The notes under the pieces: generated by a model
Database searches by the model: none
Told to the model about the DNA's origin: nothing
The model's input: the letters and a program-made list of their open reading frames with translations, nothing else
Translations under genes and position numbers: made by a program
Shown here: positions 1 through 13,330 of the stretch, piece after piece
How the letters are laid out: every line of letters starts with the position of its first letter
How positions within the stretch are numbered: position 1 is the first letter of the stretch
DNA from: Struthio camelus
Lineage: Eukaryota; Chordata; Aves; Struthioniformes; Struthionidae
Assembly (NCBI RefSeq): GCF_040807025.1
Contig: NC_090964.1
Coordinates: forward strand, 4,278,001-4,342,000
Reading direction: 5' to 3'
Length of the DNA stretch: 64,000 nt

Positions 1-3000
1 TATGGGGCACCTAGAAACTCCAATGTCCTAAGCATTGCTCAAAAACATAGCAACTTGCCCTGAAAAGCCCAGTTCAGATAGGCAAAGGAGACACACAGGA
101 CAGAGGTGAAACAAGTTTGCAATGCTACAGGTTCATGTCAGAGGCAAACTAGCACCAAGTACTGCCAGCTTTCTGTAGCAACTCTCTGATCTTCATGCTC
201 TCAAAAAAATAATCTGCAAAAGCACTGCTTTGCAGAGTCTTTCATCTCCCTGCAAGGCCATGAAGAGACTCAGAATCCCAGTTTTGTTTAGAACAAATGC
301 CTTGGGATTTCACTGTATCCCGATACACTCATTGCTTATTAGATATTTTAGATGGCTGCATTGTCACTGAGTCACACTCCGGCATTTGGATTGCTGCTGA
401 TTGAGTGGGATTTTGTGCGTTTTGGATGGTGAAATGCAAAGTTTTGAGGGGAAGACAGGGATACTCCCAGTCTCCTACCGCCCTACATCCAGTGCTAACA
501 CTCATTCACAGCCTCTGAGCATCCAGGGCATGCTATCCCCTGAAACTCCGATGGGGCAGTGGGAAAATTTTGTGGGATAGGAGCTTAAGTAAACCTTTCC
601 CAGTGCTGCATGCAGGTGTTTATAGATACTATAAGTTTTTCCTTAAGAAATTAAGCTAGAAGTTGAAACCATTCTCAGCACAAAGAGCAGGAAGAGCTTT
701 AACTTAAGAGGAGTAGGAGCAAAATTAAAAAAAAAAAAAAAGTAAATTACTGCTAATACTGACCATAATCCATTTCTGGAGGGAACTGTATGCAACTGCT
801 CCCCTTGAGAATAGAGAATGGACGTGAAAACCAAAGAGGTCCCTTTTCAGGCCGGTAAACTACTTTCCCAGACTGTACCACACGCTTTCCCAGAGGTTCA
901 ACCCTGTGCACTCCCTTCTTTTTCCTTTTTAAACCATTTGAACAACTGAAATTGTCTTTGCTTCCCATGCTGAACTGTATAAAGGTGGGAGTTCATCAGG
1001 GTTATAATGCTCAATTCTTAACAAGAGAAACTTCATAAAATAAAAACTAGACAAAATATTTATTGCCTTATAAAAACATATTGCTCATATTGTGCATGTG
1101 GACTGGCAAAGCTCCCTCCTAGTGCAGTGCTGATTTCACCGGGGGGATACCTGTTTTCCGTTTCGGTTGAGGATGCTCAGCAGTTAACAACAGTTTCTGT
1201 GGTCATTGCAACTGCATCCATGATTTTTGGTGTTGCTTTGAGGTACTTCATGACTCTAAATGTGTTAAGGTGCTCAGATATGTAGGAATTTTAAATCATT
1301 TTAGTAAGTAAACAAATATGGCTACAGAGGAGAGGTGAAGGTCAGGGCATGATCCTGGAGCTAATCTCAGAGTGGCAGCTGTACTCGGAGCAGGCTGGGC
1401 ACGGATTAGACAGCAGTGGAAACTCTGAGCCTACTGAGCCTGATTTATCCAGGGAGGAATTTGCTGCAGTTGGGGTGGGACTGCATTACCTTCTCTAACT
1501 GCATCACATACTAGCAGCTTTTACACTGAGATCAGCTTGATTTGCTGTAGAAATATGGAAAAAATCAGCCACGAAAGGACCTTGAGAAGTTTTACGGTGT
1601 AGATTTCTTCCCGGTATCTGTTTTTCTAGTCTGCTTGCTGTCTCTGTTTGTCCTAATGTGGGTTTGAATCTTCTGGCTGCAGTGTAAGCTCATTGCATTT
1701 TATGCTCTTGGCTGCAGGCTGCCAGTTGCTTCCCATTCCCTCTGACAGCCCCTTGATGTGTTTGGAGACTGCTGTGCACCTCATCTGTGTCAGGGCATCA
1801 GCAATCTCAGTCCCTCACTCCTTCCCTGTAGGTCATGTTCTCCAGACCTCTGTTTTTTCTTGTAGTCCGTCTCCTCTCTCTCTCTAGCTCATTTAATTTT
1901 TTTATTAAATTGCATTGCCTAGAACTGGACAATCAGCTCCAGTAAAGTCAAGCTGAAATTCATACCCCAAAATGCCACGAGGTTTTGCAGGAGATGCCGC
2001 TATCCACTTGTGTTCAGCTTACAATCCACTATAGCCCTCATATTCTTCCCCCTACCCCCGGCCCCCTGCCAGTTTCCTACCCAAACAGCTCTTCTTTATC
2101 TATGCAATTGTATAACTGCTGTACTTGGTACTTGTCCCTGCTGAAGTGAAGTCTACTTTTTCAGACCACTCTCCAATTTGCCAAGATCATTTTGAATTCA
2201 AGTTCTGTGCTCCAACATGCTTGTGGTTTCTCTCAGAGGGTGTCATCTCCAGATTCAGTGAACATACTCCCTTCTGCATCATGCAGGTCATATTAACCTG
2301 TTCATGCGAGCATGGCCCATAGCTGTAATATAATCATGAATTTGTAAAAGATCGTGTCTTGAGCACAGTATGGCAGCGTTCTTGTTCCCAGGCCGCAAGT
2401 AGGCACTCAGACAGTACAGAACCATAAATCTTTCAGTGATTTTTGAAGTCAATTTTCTTTGAAGATACCAGTGATACTTGCAATTCATCGTATATGTACT
2501 TTTGTGGAAGCAGAGATTTTTTTGGTTGTCGGAATATGACTATCCTTTGCAGAAAGCAAATACTTTTGTGTAAGCATGACAAAATGTCATGTGAAATATG
2601 ACTGTATAGCTACTGTTAGGATGTTGGCCAAATGTCAGAAATAGTGTCATAGGTTTCATTAAACCGGTTTTGCATCTTGCCTGACATACACCTTGTGAAT
2701 AATCACGGAAAAATTTTGTGGGTGACCCAAGAATCAGGTTTTGTTTGCACAAAACACTTGCCAAATAAATGAAGTGAAGAAATTCACATAAACTGCTCCA
2801 TATTTTCAGTTTGGAAACAGGAAAGAAGGGTTTAAATTTTATAACAAGCTGCCCACAGTAAATTATTTGCCTGACTAAAATTCATAGGGGTAAAAATGAG
2901 CTTGGAACAGTCACAATGGTCCAAAAGAATGGCCAAGCTCTTTGTTCAGCAGATCAGTTATTGTAGTTGCATTAAAGATAACAGAAAAGCAATATATGAT

Positions 3001-6000
3001 GATAGCCATATAGCTCATCTGAAAACAGGTCAGTCCTTTTATTGCCTTCTAAAGTATTTTTTTTGGTCCTCTATTAAGTTTCCCACCCAGAGAACTCTGT
3101 AAGTTTTTTTGATAGATCCTTTTAAATTTCCCTAGATCCAGCCTAAATTTTCATTTGCTTAGATTCATTCCATGAAGTTTTACCACCTCAAAACCACCCA
3201 ACCTGATCTTCCCACTTCGTGGTGGAAGACAGACAGCATGCTGTCATTTAACTGAGTCCTTTTATAACTTCCAGGCGCACGTAATCCTTTTAGCCTCCTT
3301 TGCAAAGGTGTAGCTCAAAAAATCCCTGGAAGAATTCTCTCCAGTTCATCAGCATCTCTTTGTTAATGAAGTGGCTATAAACAGATATACTGTCTTCTAC
3401 GCAATGGATGTGGTCAGTGAAAGAACACACACACTGCAAGTCAGAGCTCTGGCCCAAACAACAAGACTGTCTTTGGCCACTCAGATACTAATGTAACTCC
3501 TCATGCTCAAAGGTTCAGACCTGGCTACCCTCTCGGGTTGGTAGAGGTTCCCATATGGTTTCTATATGGACAAGGATGGGATATAACTAGTCCCATACGT
3601 GGCCACTTTCCTGATCCTGGAGTATCTATTCACTGCTAGGTCTGATGAGGACAACCTGTGGCCTGGGTCCAGACATGAGTTCAAATACAGCCATCTCTGG
3701 CTCCATGGTGTGACATCTTAAGCCATATTTGTTTTGTAACATACATCCTGACACTGGAATGACACAGATACAGTTGCCATGGCAGCCTATTCTTCCATCC
3801 AAGGATGACACATTGAATGGACCCTTTTGTTTCTCCTGTGGCAGCCACTGAATCACAGCAGCTGACTCTACTGTAGGCTCCCATCACTGCGACATGTTTG
3901 TCCACCCAGGTTCCCTTCTCTGATGGGCATATCCTTCTCAAAAAGACTGTGGGACAAGTGTTTAGGTAATGGGGCTGGTCAGAACACCAACATTTACTGT
4001 TGAAAACCTGCCTATTTTGCATGAAGTGCTGCTGTGGTTTGTTTTGGAGGGAGAAACAGAAAACCTGCCCTGGCCTCTGGATTGAAATATGCTGCACTGC
4101 TACCTGGTGATGTTTCACTGCAATGATGTAATGCTTTAGAAAGCACATGTAGTGACAGAGAAATCTGCATCTGCATCACGCAAACACATGTAGGGATAGC
4201 AGAGGGTGAACTACCTTGTAAAGTGCTTATTGCTCAAATGCCTTCTACCTCACCTGCTTCTGCAGCCCCCATCCCTAGAGGACTGAGGATCTCACAGTCT
4301 GCCAATCATGCCCTGAAATCAGTAGGACCTGGGAGCCTAAAAACCCTTCAAAATATGCTCTTAGCAACTTACCAAAGCTGAAGTAGGGGCTCCTGGTGGG
4401 TAAACTGGTTTTTTAAACCCCCTTAAACCCTGACTCATCCTCCTCTCCTCCCCCACTGCCACTGATGGGGTCTGGGGGCCTGCTTCTCCCTCTCTGTGGC
4501 TTTGATATCCAGTCTCTGGCATTCCCCGTTCCCCCTTTTGAAGGTCAGGTCCCCACTTTTCCTTCCTCTCTTTCAGTAGCTCATTTCCTCAGCGTTTTGG
4601 AGTCCTTCCCTCTCTCAGATCCTCCCCACCCCATTTTGGTATCAGCCTGACTCTTTGCAGTGTATCCTGGCACTTTCTTCTCTCTTCCCAGCCTTTGCAT
4701 CCCCTTCCCTGCCCTTTAGGGCCTGCTCCTCTGGGACAACTGCTGCTGATTTCTTTCCTTCCCCCACATCCTGCCTCTCTCCTGCACAGCATAGTGACAC
4801 TACCAACATGGCAGGAGGGCTAGGAGTGAAGGGCTTGAGGCCAGGTGGACCTCAGCTGCAGAGGCAGGGGACAAGCAAGCACATAGCAGGGGCAAGGCAG
4901 GCATTTCTGCGGCACCCTTCAAATCTCTCCTGCAAACAGGGAGTTGCTTTGTGTCAAGACTGACTGTGTGCCTGTAGTGTCTGATCTGCACGAATACAGA
5001 ATGCAAGCGAGATGTCTCTAGGAGCGTTTTGTTGCCACTCCAGTAAATAAAAAGCAGGCCCTTTTATTATTTTAAGTGGCTTGTTTTTCTTTCAGAGGTA
5101 TGTGGAATTCAAACGGCAATAAACTTCAGTCTCTCCTCTTAGGCTTTAACAGGCTTTGCCCTGTAAAACACAGCCAGACCCACCATGCCAAGATTCATAT
5201 GATGCAAGGGCCAAACAGGGATCATTCTTCATTAGCAGCAGTAAAAAGCCAGCTCTGCCTCTGTCTTATAGGGAATTCATGGCTCTGGTGTGGCTGTGGG
5301 GTGACCATTACCCCAGAAGGCATAGTCCTATCCTCTGGCAGCAGCATTCAAGAAGGGAAAATTCCTGCACTTGCATACCCTGATGCAGGTCTCAGAGCAG
5401 GTCTGATTTGCGCTCCCTGAACTCACAGTTTGGTGGCTCAGACATATTTTCATCTTCAGATACTGCTGCTGCCCTCTCAGGACCCATGGGCTGTCTCAGC
5501 CAAAGGGAACTATCCCAATGAGTCAGTAACCCAAGTGCAACCAAGCTGCCAGGAATGGGTTAAGCTGATGCACCAAAAAAGCTGGAGCTGCTGGGACAGA
5601 GACCCACATCCCCGTGTCCACGTCGGCCAGCTCTGCTACAGGCGTGGCGAGCCCCGGCAGCAGGCCAGAGAGGACCATGGGGGTGTTAATGCCTCGACTA
5701 CCACTGCTAGATTTGCTAAGACTTGCTTGCTTTTTTAGGCAAGCTTTGGAGAAACAGTGAGCCAGATCCAGCTTGCTCTGCAAGGGGCAAGATGCCTTTT
5801 GCAGACATCAGTGAGAGAAGGAGCCGTTCCACTCAGAAAGCACTGCATGTGCAAGTGGCACAGCAGGGTTTTATAGACTCAGCTGCGGGAGCATGAACCT
5901 TAGGCTGTCTGTCTCCTCCCTTGCATGATTCATTTTCCATGAAGCTTTGAATCAAAAGTCTGCTGTGATTTGAGGAGGACTATCCCTGAAAGTAATTTAA

Positions 6001-9000
6001 AGCTGAAGGGGCATATAGTTAATTTGGAGTGTACTTATTTATAGTTTTGTATCAACAATTATAAAAAAAAATCCTTAAGGCGAGAGGATGTGGACAGCCA
6101 CAGAATAAACTTCAGCTTTTGTAAGCAGGTATTCAGAGCTATGTCCCTCTGCCTCAGCACTGCGACAGGCTGTGATTGATCCTGCTATTTTCTCAAGCTA
6201 AGGAAATCGGCATGGAGACCTTCCGGGAAGGGGTGCAATGTGGGAGCACCAGCTCTCGGCTATGAATTGCAGCGTGTGCCTGTGCTGATGGAGCTGCAGC
6301 TTTCAGCTCAAAAGCGAAGATGATGACCTTCCTTATCATTCTCATACGTGATCTGCCCTCTCTCTGCATGTTTCCCTTCTCCCATACCATTGGTTTTACT
6401 TTTTAGATCACACATTAATCTTACTGTTTCGGTCTGTTCTAATAAACCAGCATGACTTTTATAATTTGATAGCAAATTATAATTGAAAACTAATAAGAGC
6501 ATACACTGGGGCTTGTTTAGTGTTTTGGATCAGGCCTTTTTGCTAGCTGAGGGGTGACATAATAAAACAGGATCTCCTCGTAATCCCATGCACTCCACTG
6601 TGATCCGAGGCACCCCCAAGGATATAAGCAATGCTGTGGATGCTGTGTGGGAAAACTATTTTTAAATTGCAGGTTTGATCCCTCCAAAATCTCTAGAAGT
6701 CACAATGGTGAAGGGCAGCATGGTCCACCAGGCAGGACACAGGTTTGGGACTCTTAATTAGGAAATGTCTGTTTACCCAGCTCCAAATAGTTTAACAAAG
6801 TCTTTCTTCATTTGATTTCCTAATACCAGAGGATTATTAAGCAGCGGCTGGGAGAGGAAGGAGAGCAGTTACTTGGCATGGGGAAGATTGGGATGACTGT
6901 GCTGGAGAAGCTCCGGGAGAAAGAAAAACCACATCAAGGCAGACTGCCTTCCCCGTCCCAAATTACAGCACTTGGAGAGGAACATGCCAGCAGAGGGAAG
7001 GGTTGGGTAAGAGCGATGCAGGAGGCTGCTTGTTTTTTTGAATATTTTTCTTTGCCTCGGGTGAGTAAATAATAATCTGTTTTGGAAAATATGTTTAGAG
7101 ACACTGTCTACAACAGAAGCTCCAGGAGGAAAGCTGCGCGTGCTTGCCAAGCTGTGCTGGGCCTGGGCACACAAACACAGTTGCAGAACAGCTGGGCTGC
7201 AGCTCAGAGAAGGTCTGATGGTGCGAGAGCTGCTGGGAGTAGAGAGCTGGAGGCGCCTTCAAGGGAGCCGATTGGTGTGTGGCTTGGCTTATAGCTATCA
7301 CCAACTTGCCGAGAGGCTTTCACGCACTGGGAACTTTGGCAGATATTTGCTGGAGTTTTTTTCCAGTCTGCAGAGCAAAACTCAGATTGGCACATCACTG
7401 GCCTTATGTGGACACCCTCTGTCATCAACGTTGGTGAGAGACACTGGTGTTTCCTTTGCACATGCAGGAGCAGACTCGTAGCTGATGAAAAGAAACATTT
7501 TCACTGACCAGAAGAGATGGCTGCAGTGCTAAAAGAGAGGTCTCACACTGGCATACACACATGGGGGGGAGCTCTTGAGTTTGGAAGAGGTGAAAGAGCA
7601 AATTTAAGGATAAAGGCTAGTGAGGCCAAGAAACAGGAAAAGGAACAACCTGAGACTGCATCAATTCGTGGTGCTGTTGCCTACATGTAGCAGAAACTGT
7701 GATCAGGAAGACGAAATTATGTAGGAAACAGAAGGAGGTGCACAGCAAGGTGCTCAATGTAAGATTGCTCTCTCTTGATTTTAGCTGTCTAAAAGCTAGA
7801 TGCCTAAGTCTGAGCCAGTCCTTCTCAGTTCCCCCCATGTCAAGGCGAGATCTTGCAAGCTCCATAGGATGATTTGTCTGCTGTGCCTTTGGTGCAAGGA
7901 ACATCTTTCTCTCCCTTCGCTACAGGTGGAGTCTGAAGATGAAGCACCTAAGCTGAGGCAGATGGGTCGTGCATTTTGGCTCTTTCCCTTAGAGTGCAAA
8001 GCTTCATCTAGTGGGGTAGTTTTGTAGCCATGTCCAGCTGATATTTGAACGTGGAAGAGACAAGAGCACATGAGAGCCTGAGTAGAGGGGCTGCTTGTAC
8101 TTCAAAGGACACGATACACAGACCACCCTCCTTCCAGCTAAGCCAGCTCTCTAAACAGCTGTACAGCAGAGAGAGGCCAAATCCGGAGCCCTGCCAGCCC
8201 CTGACAATATATGATCTATGTGCAGTTTAATGTTTGATGGCTGATGTCAAAGGGAATTCAGCTAAAGGCAGGAAGAGAAACACAAGGAAAACAAGGGTAG
8301 CCGTGCAGGGAGCCAGCTTTATGACTAATGCTACCTTCTGAATAATGCTTACACTGAAACACAAATAATAATAAATCCAGTTCCACTCCATCAGGAGGAC
8401 AGAGCAGAGCCCACTTTGCTTGGCCAAAACAGGACTCAGTGTTTAACCACAAGAAAATCCTCCTGAAGTTTTATTACTAACTTTAAGGATTGTAAAACCC
8501 CCTCTTTTAGGAAACACAGCTTCTAGTGGATTTACGGCATGAGTGCTTGAACAGCCCGTTTCCCATTTGATTGCATTTCCGGTAGGTGGGTCAGGACAGG
8601 ATGCCAGTTAGCACTGAGAGATGTGTTTCCATTTGAGCTTGTGCCCGTTCCAGTGCTACTAGCCTTCCACGTGGCCATTTGGACCAGTGGTCAAGCTGGT
8701 CCCCCATTGCAGCTAAGACCCCCATTTCTCATATCACTTTAAGCTCCAAAGCCAGTGGCCAGACAGCAGCTCACTAAGCTTATGCTGTTTTGCTGTTGAT
8801 CAGAGGGCTGGATGAGGATGCTGGAGACCAGTATTTTGCTCCCAGCTTTGCAACTAGCCTGTGGGTAAACAGTGCTGCCCACCTTACCCTGCCCCTTTGT
8901 GATGCCTTGACCTCTGCTTTTGTTCAGCAGTGAGAATGGTACAACCTTCCCTCAGCAAAGAGTTGTGGGACCTTCTGCTACAAAGTACCGCGTACATCTG

Positions 9001-9530
9001 GCTACATATTCTGCTGAGCTGTTGTCTTCTGCAGTGGGTTTATTGACACCTTTGGGCCACTGTGGGTTTTTTGGACTGCATAGGTTTCTTTGTTCTAAAA
9101 ACGATGGGTTTTTTGCCAAGGAATGACATCTCATATGGCTCATGGTTGTCAGAGACTCTTCCATGGTGGAACAGCGTGGTCAGCAGAAGGCAGACGGCAG
9201 GGTGTCCTGCAGGGTGGGATTTGGCTGGAGAACCTAGATCAAAGTCCAGAAAGAGGCACAAGACACTGCAGACTATTTCGGGGAGGGGAGGAGAAAAGCA
9301 GTCAGTTTTCAGCCCAGAATTCTCAGAATTTTGATTTTATATGAGAAAAACGTTTATTAAGCTTCTCCCGAGCTTTTCCCTGGGGATAGGGGTTGGATAT
9401 TTTCTGAGCAGCTTTATTTTCTATCCATTCGCAATCTCTCTGCACTGTGTGCTGGGGTAGGGCTGGAAGCTTCCCAGGTGTGGGGAACACCAGAATGGCT
9501 GAACCCTGCACTTCCTGAGACACCAGAATT
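1..9530. other. Gene-free, AT-rich to intermediate intergenic DNA
   Basis: Apart from the A15 run, I see no exon with plausible splice sites, no RNA gene and no recognisable transposon. Open frames (the longest about 155 codons, minus strand 3681-4148) are of the length expected by chance. Confidence 0.6.
727..741. repeat. A15 homopolymer
   Basis: Fifteen consecutive A. No retroelement body is recognisable upstream, so a processed copy is not supported. Confidence 0.9.
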
Positions 9531-9532
9531 AG

Positions 9533-9563
<31 letters not shown>
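9531..9563. repeat. (AAAAG)n A-rich microsatellite
   Basis: A run of A followed by four to five AAAAG units. No adjacent SINE or LINE body was recognised that would make it a poly(A) tail. Confidence 0.9.
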
Positions 9564-9739
9564 TGCTATGATTTGTCTTTCTTAGAAACTGGGGACCTAA
9601 CTTGTGAGGCAGTGTTATAAATGGGTGATTAGTAGAGCTGCTAAGGAGGGGTTGGCTTTCTCCCCTTCCCCCTCCCCTGGGAGGTATCAATTCAAATCCT
9701 ATCAATAAGAAATGTGAAACAATCCTTCTGCTCCACTTG

Positions 9740-10245
9740 TAACCGGGAAGGCCCTAGCTGGAGAACTGCATCATTCTGGGCACTGCCTTTCAAGAAAGAT
9801 GATGATCAGCTGGAGAGAGTCCAGAGGAGATCAGCAAACGCAATCAGAGGTCTAGAAAACATGACCTACGAGGAAAGGCTGCATGAACTGGGGTTGTTTA
9901 GTCTAGAAGCAAAGACTGAGGGGAGACGTGATAACAGCCCTAAGCTATGTGAGAAGCTGCTGCAAAGGAATAAACTGTTCTCCCTGTCTGCTGGGTGCAC
10001 GCAGGCGGCCCAGGGTGTCATGATGCAAGGGAATAGTGTTTTAGAGAGGAGGGAAAATGTCCTCACGGGAGAGTAGGGTAGCACCAGCTTTGGCCATGGA
10101 GCAGGTCCGGGGTGTCTCTGGCGCTTTGGAGGCCAGGACAGGTGGATGCCTGTCGGGGACCTGGGGCAGCGTGTTCTGGCAGGGGGACAGATAACACGAC
10201 CTCCTGGAGTCCTTCCTGCCCTGTGCTCTAGGAGAGAATTTCTTT
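9740..10245 (+). mobile_element. CR1 LINE fragment, old, 3' part
   Basis: Matches the CR1 ORF2 end: [40 protein letters not shown]. Decayed 3' sequence follows, with GGATGCCTGTCGGGGACCTG (compare the older CR1 'cacctgtcagggatgatct' region) and ACGACCTCCTGGAGTCCTTC, ending near 10240. The frame is only partly open and the tail is eroded, so this is older than the copy at 45.8 kb. Confidence 0.85.
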
Positions 10246-11716
10246 CAGCCCGAGATGCCTCTTCAGAAAGGTCAACAGGTCAAAACCACTAAGTACTGAT
10301 GTGATGCTTGTAAATGCCAGGCCACCAGCAAGGATCCTTGAGCCCTGAGTGAGCTCCTTCTATGAAGGAATTTATAGGGAGCGAAAGGTGAATGGGGACC
10401 TATGGCAGTAGCGGAGCCCCATTCCCAGGTCCCAGTCCCACGGCGTGGTCCTGCTGGTGGGGGAAGGCAGAGAGCAGGGTGAGCCTGAGGAGCTGCGGAG
10501 GAGACAATGCTGCTGAGAAAAAGCCTGTTGTGATGTTGACACGAGAAGTATGGGCAGGCACAGCTGAGGCAGTCCTCGCCGTCTGTGCAGACCACGGTGC
10601 ACTGCAGAATATTGGCAAGAAAAGAGTTCGAACGTGGAAATGGGAGAGACAGAATATGTGCAGTCAAAATGCTGGCTAGATCGAGCCAGCCATTTCTAAT
10701 TCCTCCGTTACCTCATTCAATCCTAGCTATTGCAGGGAGCTTCCCTAGGCTGCTCCTTGCTCTCAGCCTTCACTGGGAAAAGGCGTCAGTGTCTGAAGCG
10801 GGAACGGAGAGCCCGTGTTCAGAGGCCTGCAGAGAGTATGTGGTTTTGACACAGAGGCCAAGTGTTTTGGAAGCAAATACTTTAACTGGGTGGTCCTTAA
10901 AAAAAATGAGAGAGCGCGCGCAAGAGAGATAACACATCCAGTCGGAGCGCATGCCACGGTTATATAACAGAAGTTTTTATTACTTGTCAAGGATGCAGGC
11001 AGACTTGCAAAGGGGTTGTATTACTTGTCAAGGCCACACGTGGAACTGCGGCCCGGGAGGACCGTGTGTTGGATCACCGACAGCTTTGTGGCACCTCAGT
11101 TTAAGGGCTATGGATGAGGGCAACTGTTGCGATTAGAGCAATGTCTAGTGATCCCGAGAACAGCCACTCTCCGCTCCCATATCTTGTTTATTGCTGCTTC
11201 CCTGAGCCTTTGTTCTCAAATCCTTGACTCGAGGCAGCAAGTTTGAATGCATTTCTTTCAGATCTGCGTCAGTGCTTTTCTCAACAGCTTGGCAAACAGC
11301 ATAAACATCCATCTGCAGTTGTCACTGGTAGCAGTGCACATCATCTGGAGAGAAACTGGCTGCTCTCAGACATCCAATCACATGAGGAGCAAACAGTTGC
11401 TTTATCTCTGAGTGGGGCCACACAAACCATTAGGCACCTCATTAATCTTGTTTTTAATTCTCTGCATGAAGCTCACTGGAAGAAGGAATAAATTCTGCAT
11501 TTTAATTATTGGGGGAATAACTATACTATCCTTCCTAATTCCCTTTTCTTCCTTGCTGTTGCACTATAAAACATGACAAATGGCAAACTGTTGTCAAAGT
11601 ATGCCTCCTGCTCTCCTGTTGTCCCTCAGCATTTGCCACCCCACCCTGCACAAAGCAGCCAGACATGAGCTTTGTTGCCTCCATCCTCTCACCACCACCG
11701 TGCACTGTTTGGGCTA

Positions 11717-11739
11717 CAAACAACAACAACAAAAAAAAA
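11717..11739. repeat. (CAA)n/poly-A simple repeat
   Basis: CAAACAACAACAAC followed by A9. Short simple repeat. Confidence 0.85.
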
Positions 11740-13310
11740 TCAGGCTCCCCCCCTCTCTTCTTGCCTTGCTGCCTGCAGGTCTTCCTCCAGATCACGGGGA
11801 GTCTTGGTAGCAGCCAGCTTTGCTGTTCTCTGGCTGCCAGGCAGCTTGAGGGTCCTGGCACAGCGAAAGCAGCCTCTCAAAGACTTGTGCCCTTGGCTCT
11901 GCTGCTGCAGGAATGCAGCCCCCTGCCTGGAGGCACCTCCGCGCTCCCCAGACACGCGTGGTCAAGGGCTGAGCAGGTGGGCAGATGTGCTGATCTGCGT
12001 GCAAAGCCCGTGGAGCAGAAGTTGTAGCTGCAAAGTCATCGGGCATTCGGAAACGGTTCAAGGAACTCTGCCTGGAACGAATCATTTGTGCTCTGACAGA
12101 TTCCTTCAGACTGTCACGGCTCTTAACTCTGGAAAATGCACTGAGAGGGTATGAGAGAGACAGGCAAAGGTCAAAGGTTTCCTGGACTTGGTCCCAGCTT
12201 TTGTCCTGTGCAGTTGTCCCTTCTCACACCTGCAAGCCCATTTGAGGACTCCGGAAAGAGTCAAACTGCCCCAGTAAGGTTTTACACTTGCCATATTTTG
12301 TCCAACTTCCCTGGCCCCAGGCAAGGCAGTACACATCCCACATCTGCCTGGACAATACATTGTAAGTACAGTATCAGGAGACAGTATGGGCAGTGCTCAG
12401 ATTTCAGCTCCATCAACTGCTGCTACGAGGATTTTTCCCTTCAAAGCCTTTCTTCCACTTTCTCTACTTAAAGCATCTTAACTTTCTGCTGCTCTGTTTT
12501 AATAACAGATTTTTAATTGGCAAAATGAAGTACAGCCACCTGCAGAAACGGACCTTAGCCCTACACAGTGTGACCTGCCTCAGTCTCCCCACCGAGGACC
12601 ATTTGGACAATGAGAACACGCATCGTGACGATGCCTCCTCTTACAGTTTGTGGCCTCAGCTGTCAGTCACAGGATGACTGTATCTTGATGGAGGACACTG
12701 GCACAGGCTGCCAAACCATGCTTCACTGGGCTAATTAGATCAATACAGTCATAGCTATTAGTGCTCCACAAGCATGCAGCAGTCGTTCCAAGCACTTCGT
12801 AGCCTAGTTTCGTCTGCACAAACAAAAAGCGTCAGCCTTGCGAGTAAAGAAGCACGACCCAGTGGCACGGAGTAGCCCCATCCTTGGCACTGAACGGACT
12901 GTTTCTTTGATTAGCACTTGTGATTGTTCGTTAGTGTGTAACTAAGTCCCTCAGTGTCCTAGCTGCAGCCTGCAGCAAAAATATCAGCTCTGGGAAGTCC
13001 TCGTGCTCCAGAGCCGGCTCAGGCTAGAAGCCTCCCAAGGAAGTTTTTGTTAATTATCCCCTGCCCTCCCTCATAACAGACTCTTGGGGATACATCGTCC
13101 CCAACTTTCTGCTGGTTATCAGGGCTACAGAGGCACCTGTGAATATCTTAACGCTGCTTTGCAGTGGTTTGGATGACAGTGAGGACTAGGAGGGCTGGGC
13201 TCCCCTGTCTTTCTCATGAACCCAGCTCTGCTGAAGTGCAGGGACTTGTGCTGATTGACACCAGCGGAGGATCTGGTGCTTAATCTTTACTTGGTCATTT
13301 CCTTGACACC

Positions 13311-13330
13311 CTTTCTTTCTTTCTTTCTCT
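13311..13330. repeat. (CTTT)5 microsatellite
   Basis: CTTTCTTTCTTTCTTTCTCT: four perfect units and one imperfect unit. Confidence 0.9.

Noticed and set aside
3681..4148. 155-codon minus-strand frame
   Set aside because: Within chance expectation for a window this size; no motif or conserved pattern.
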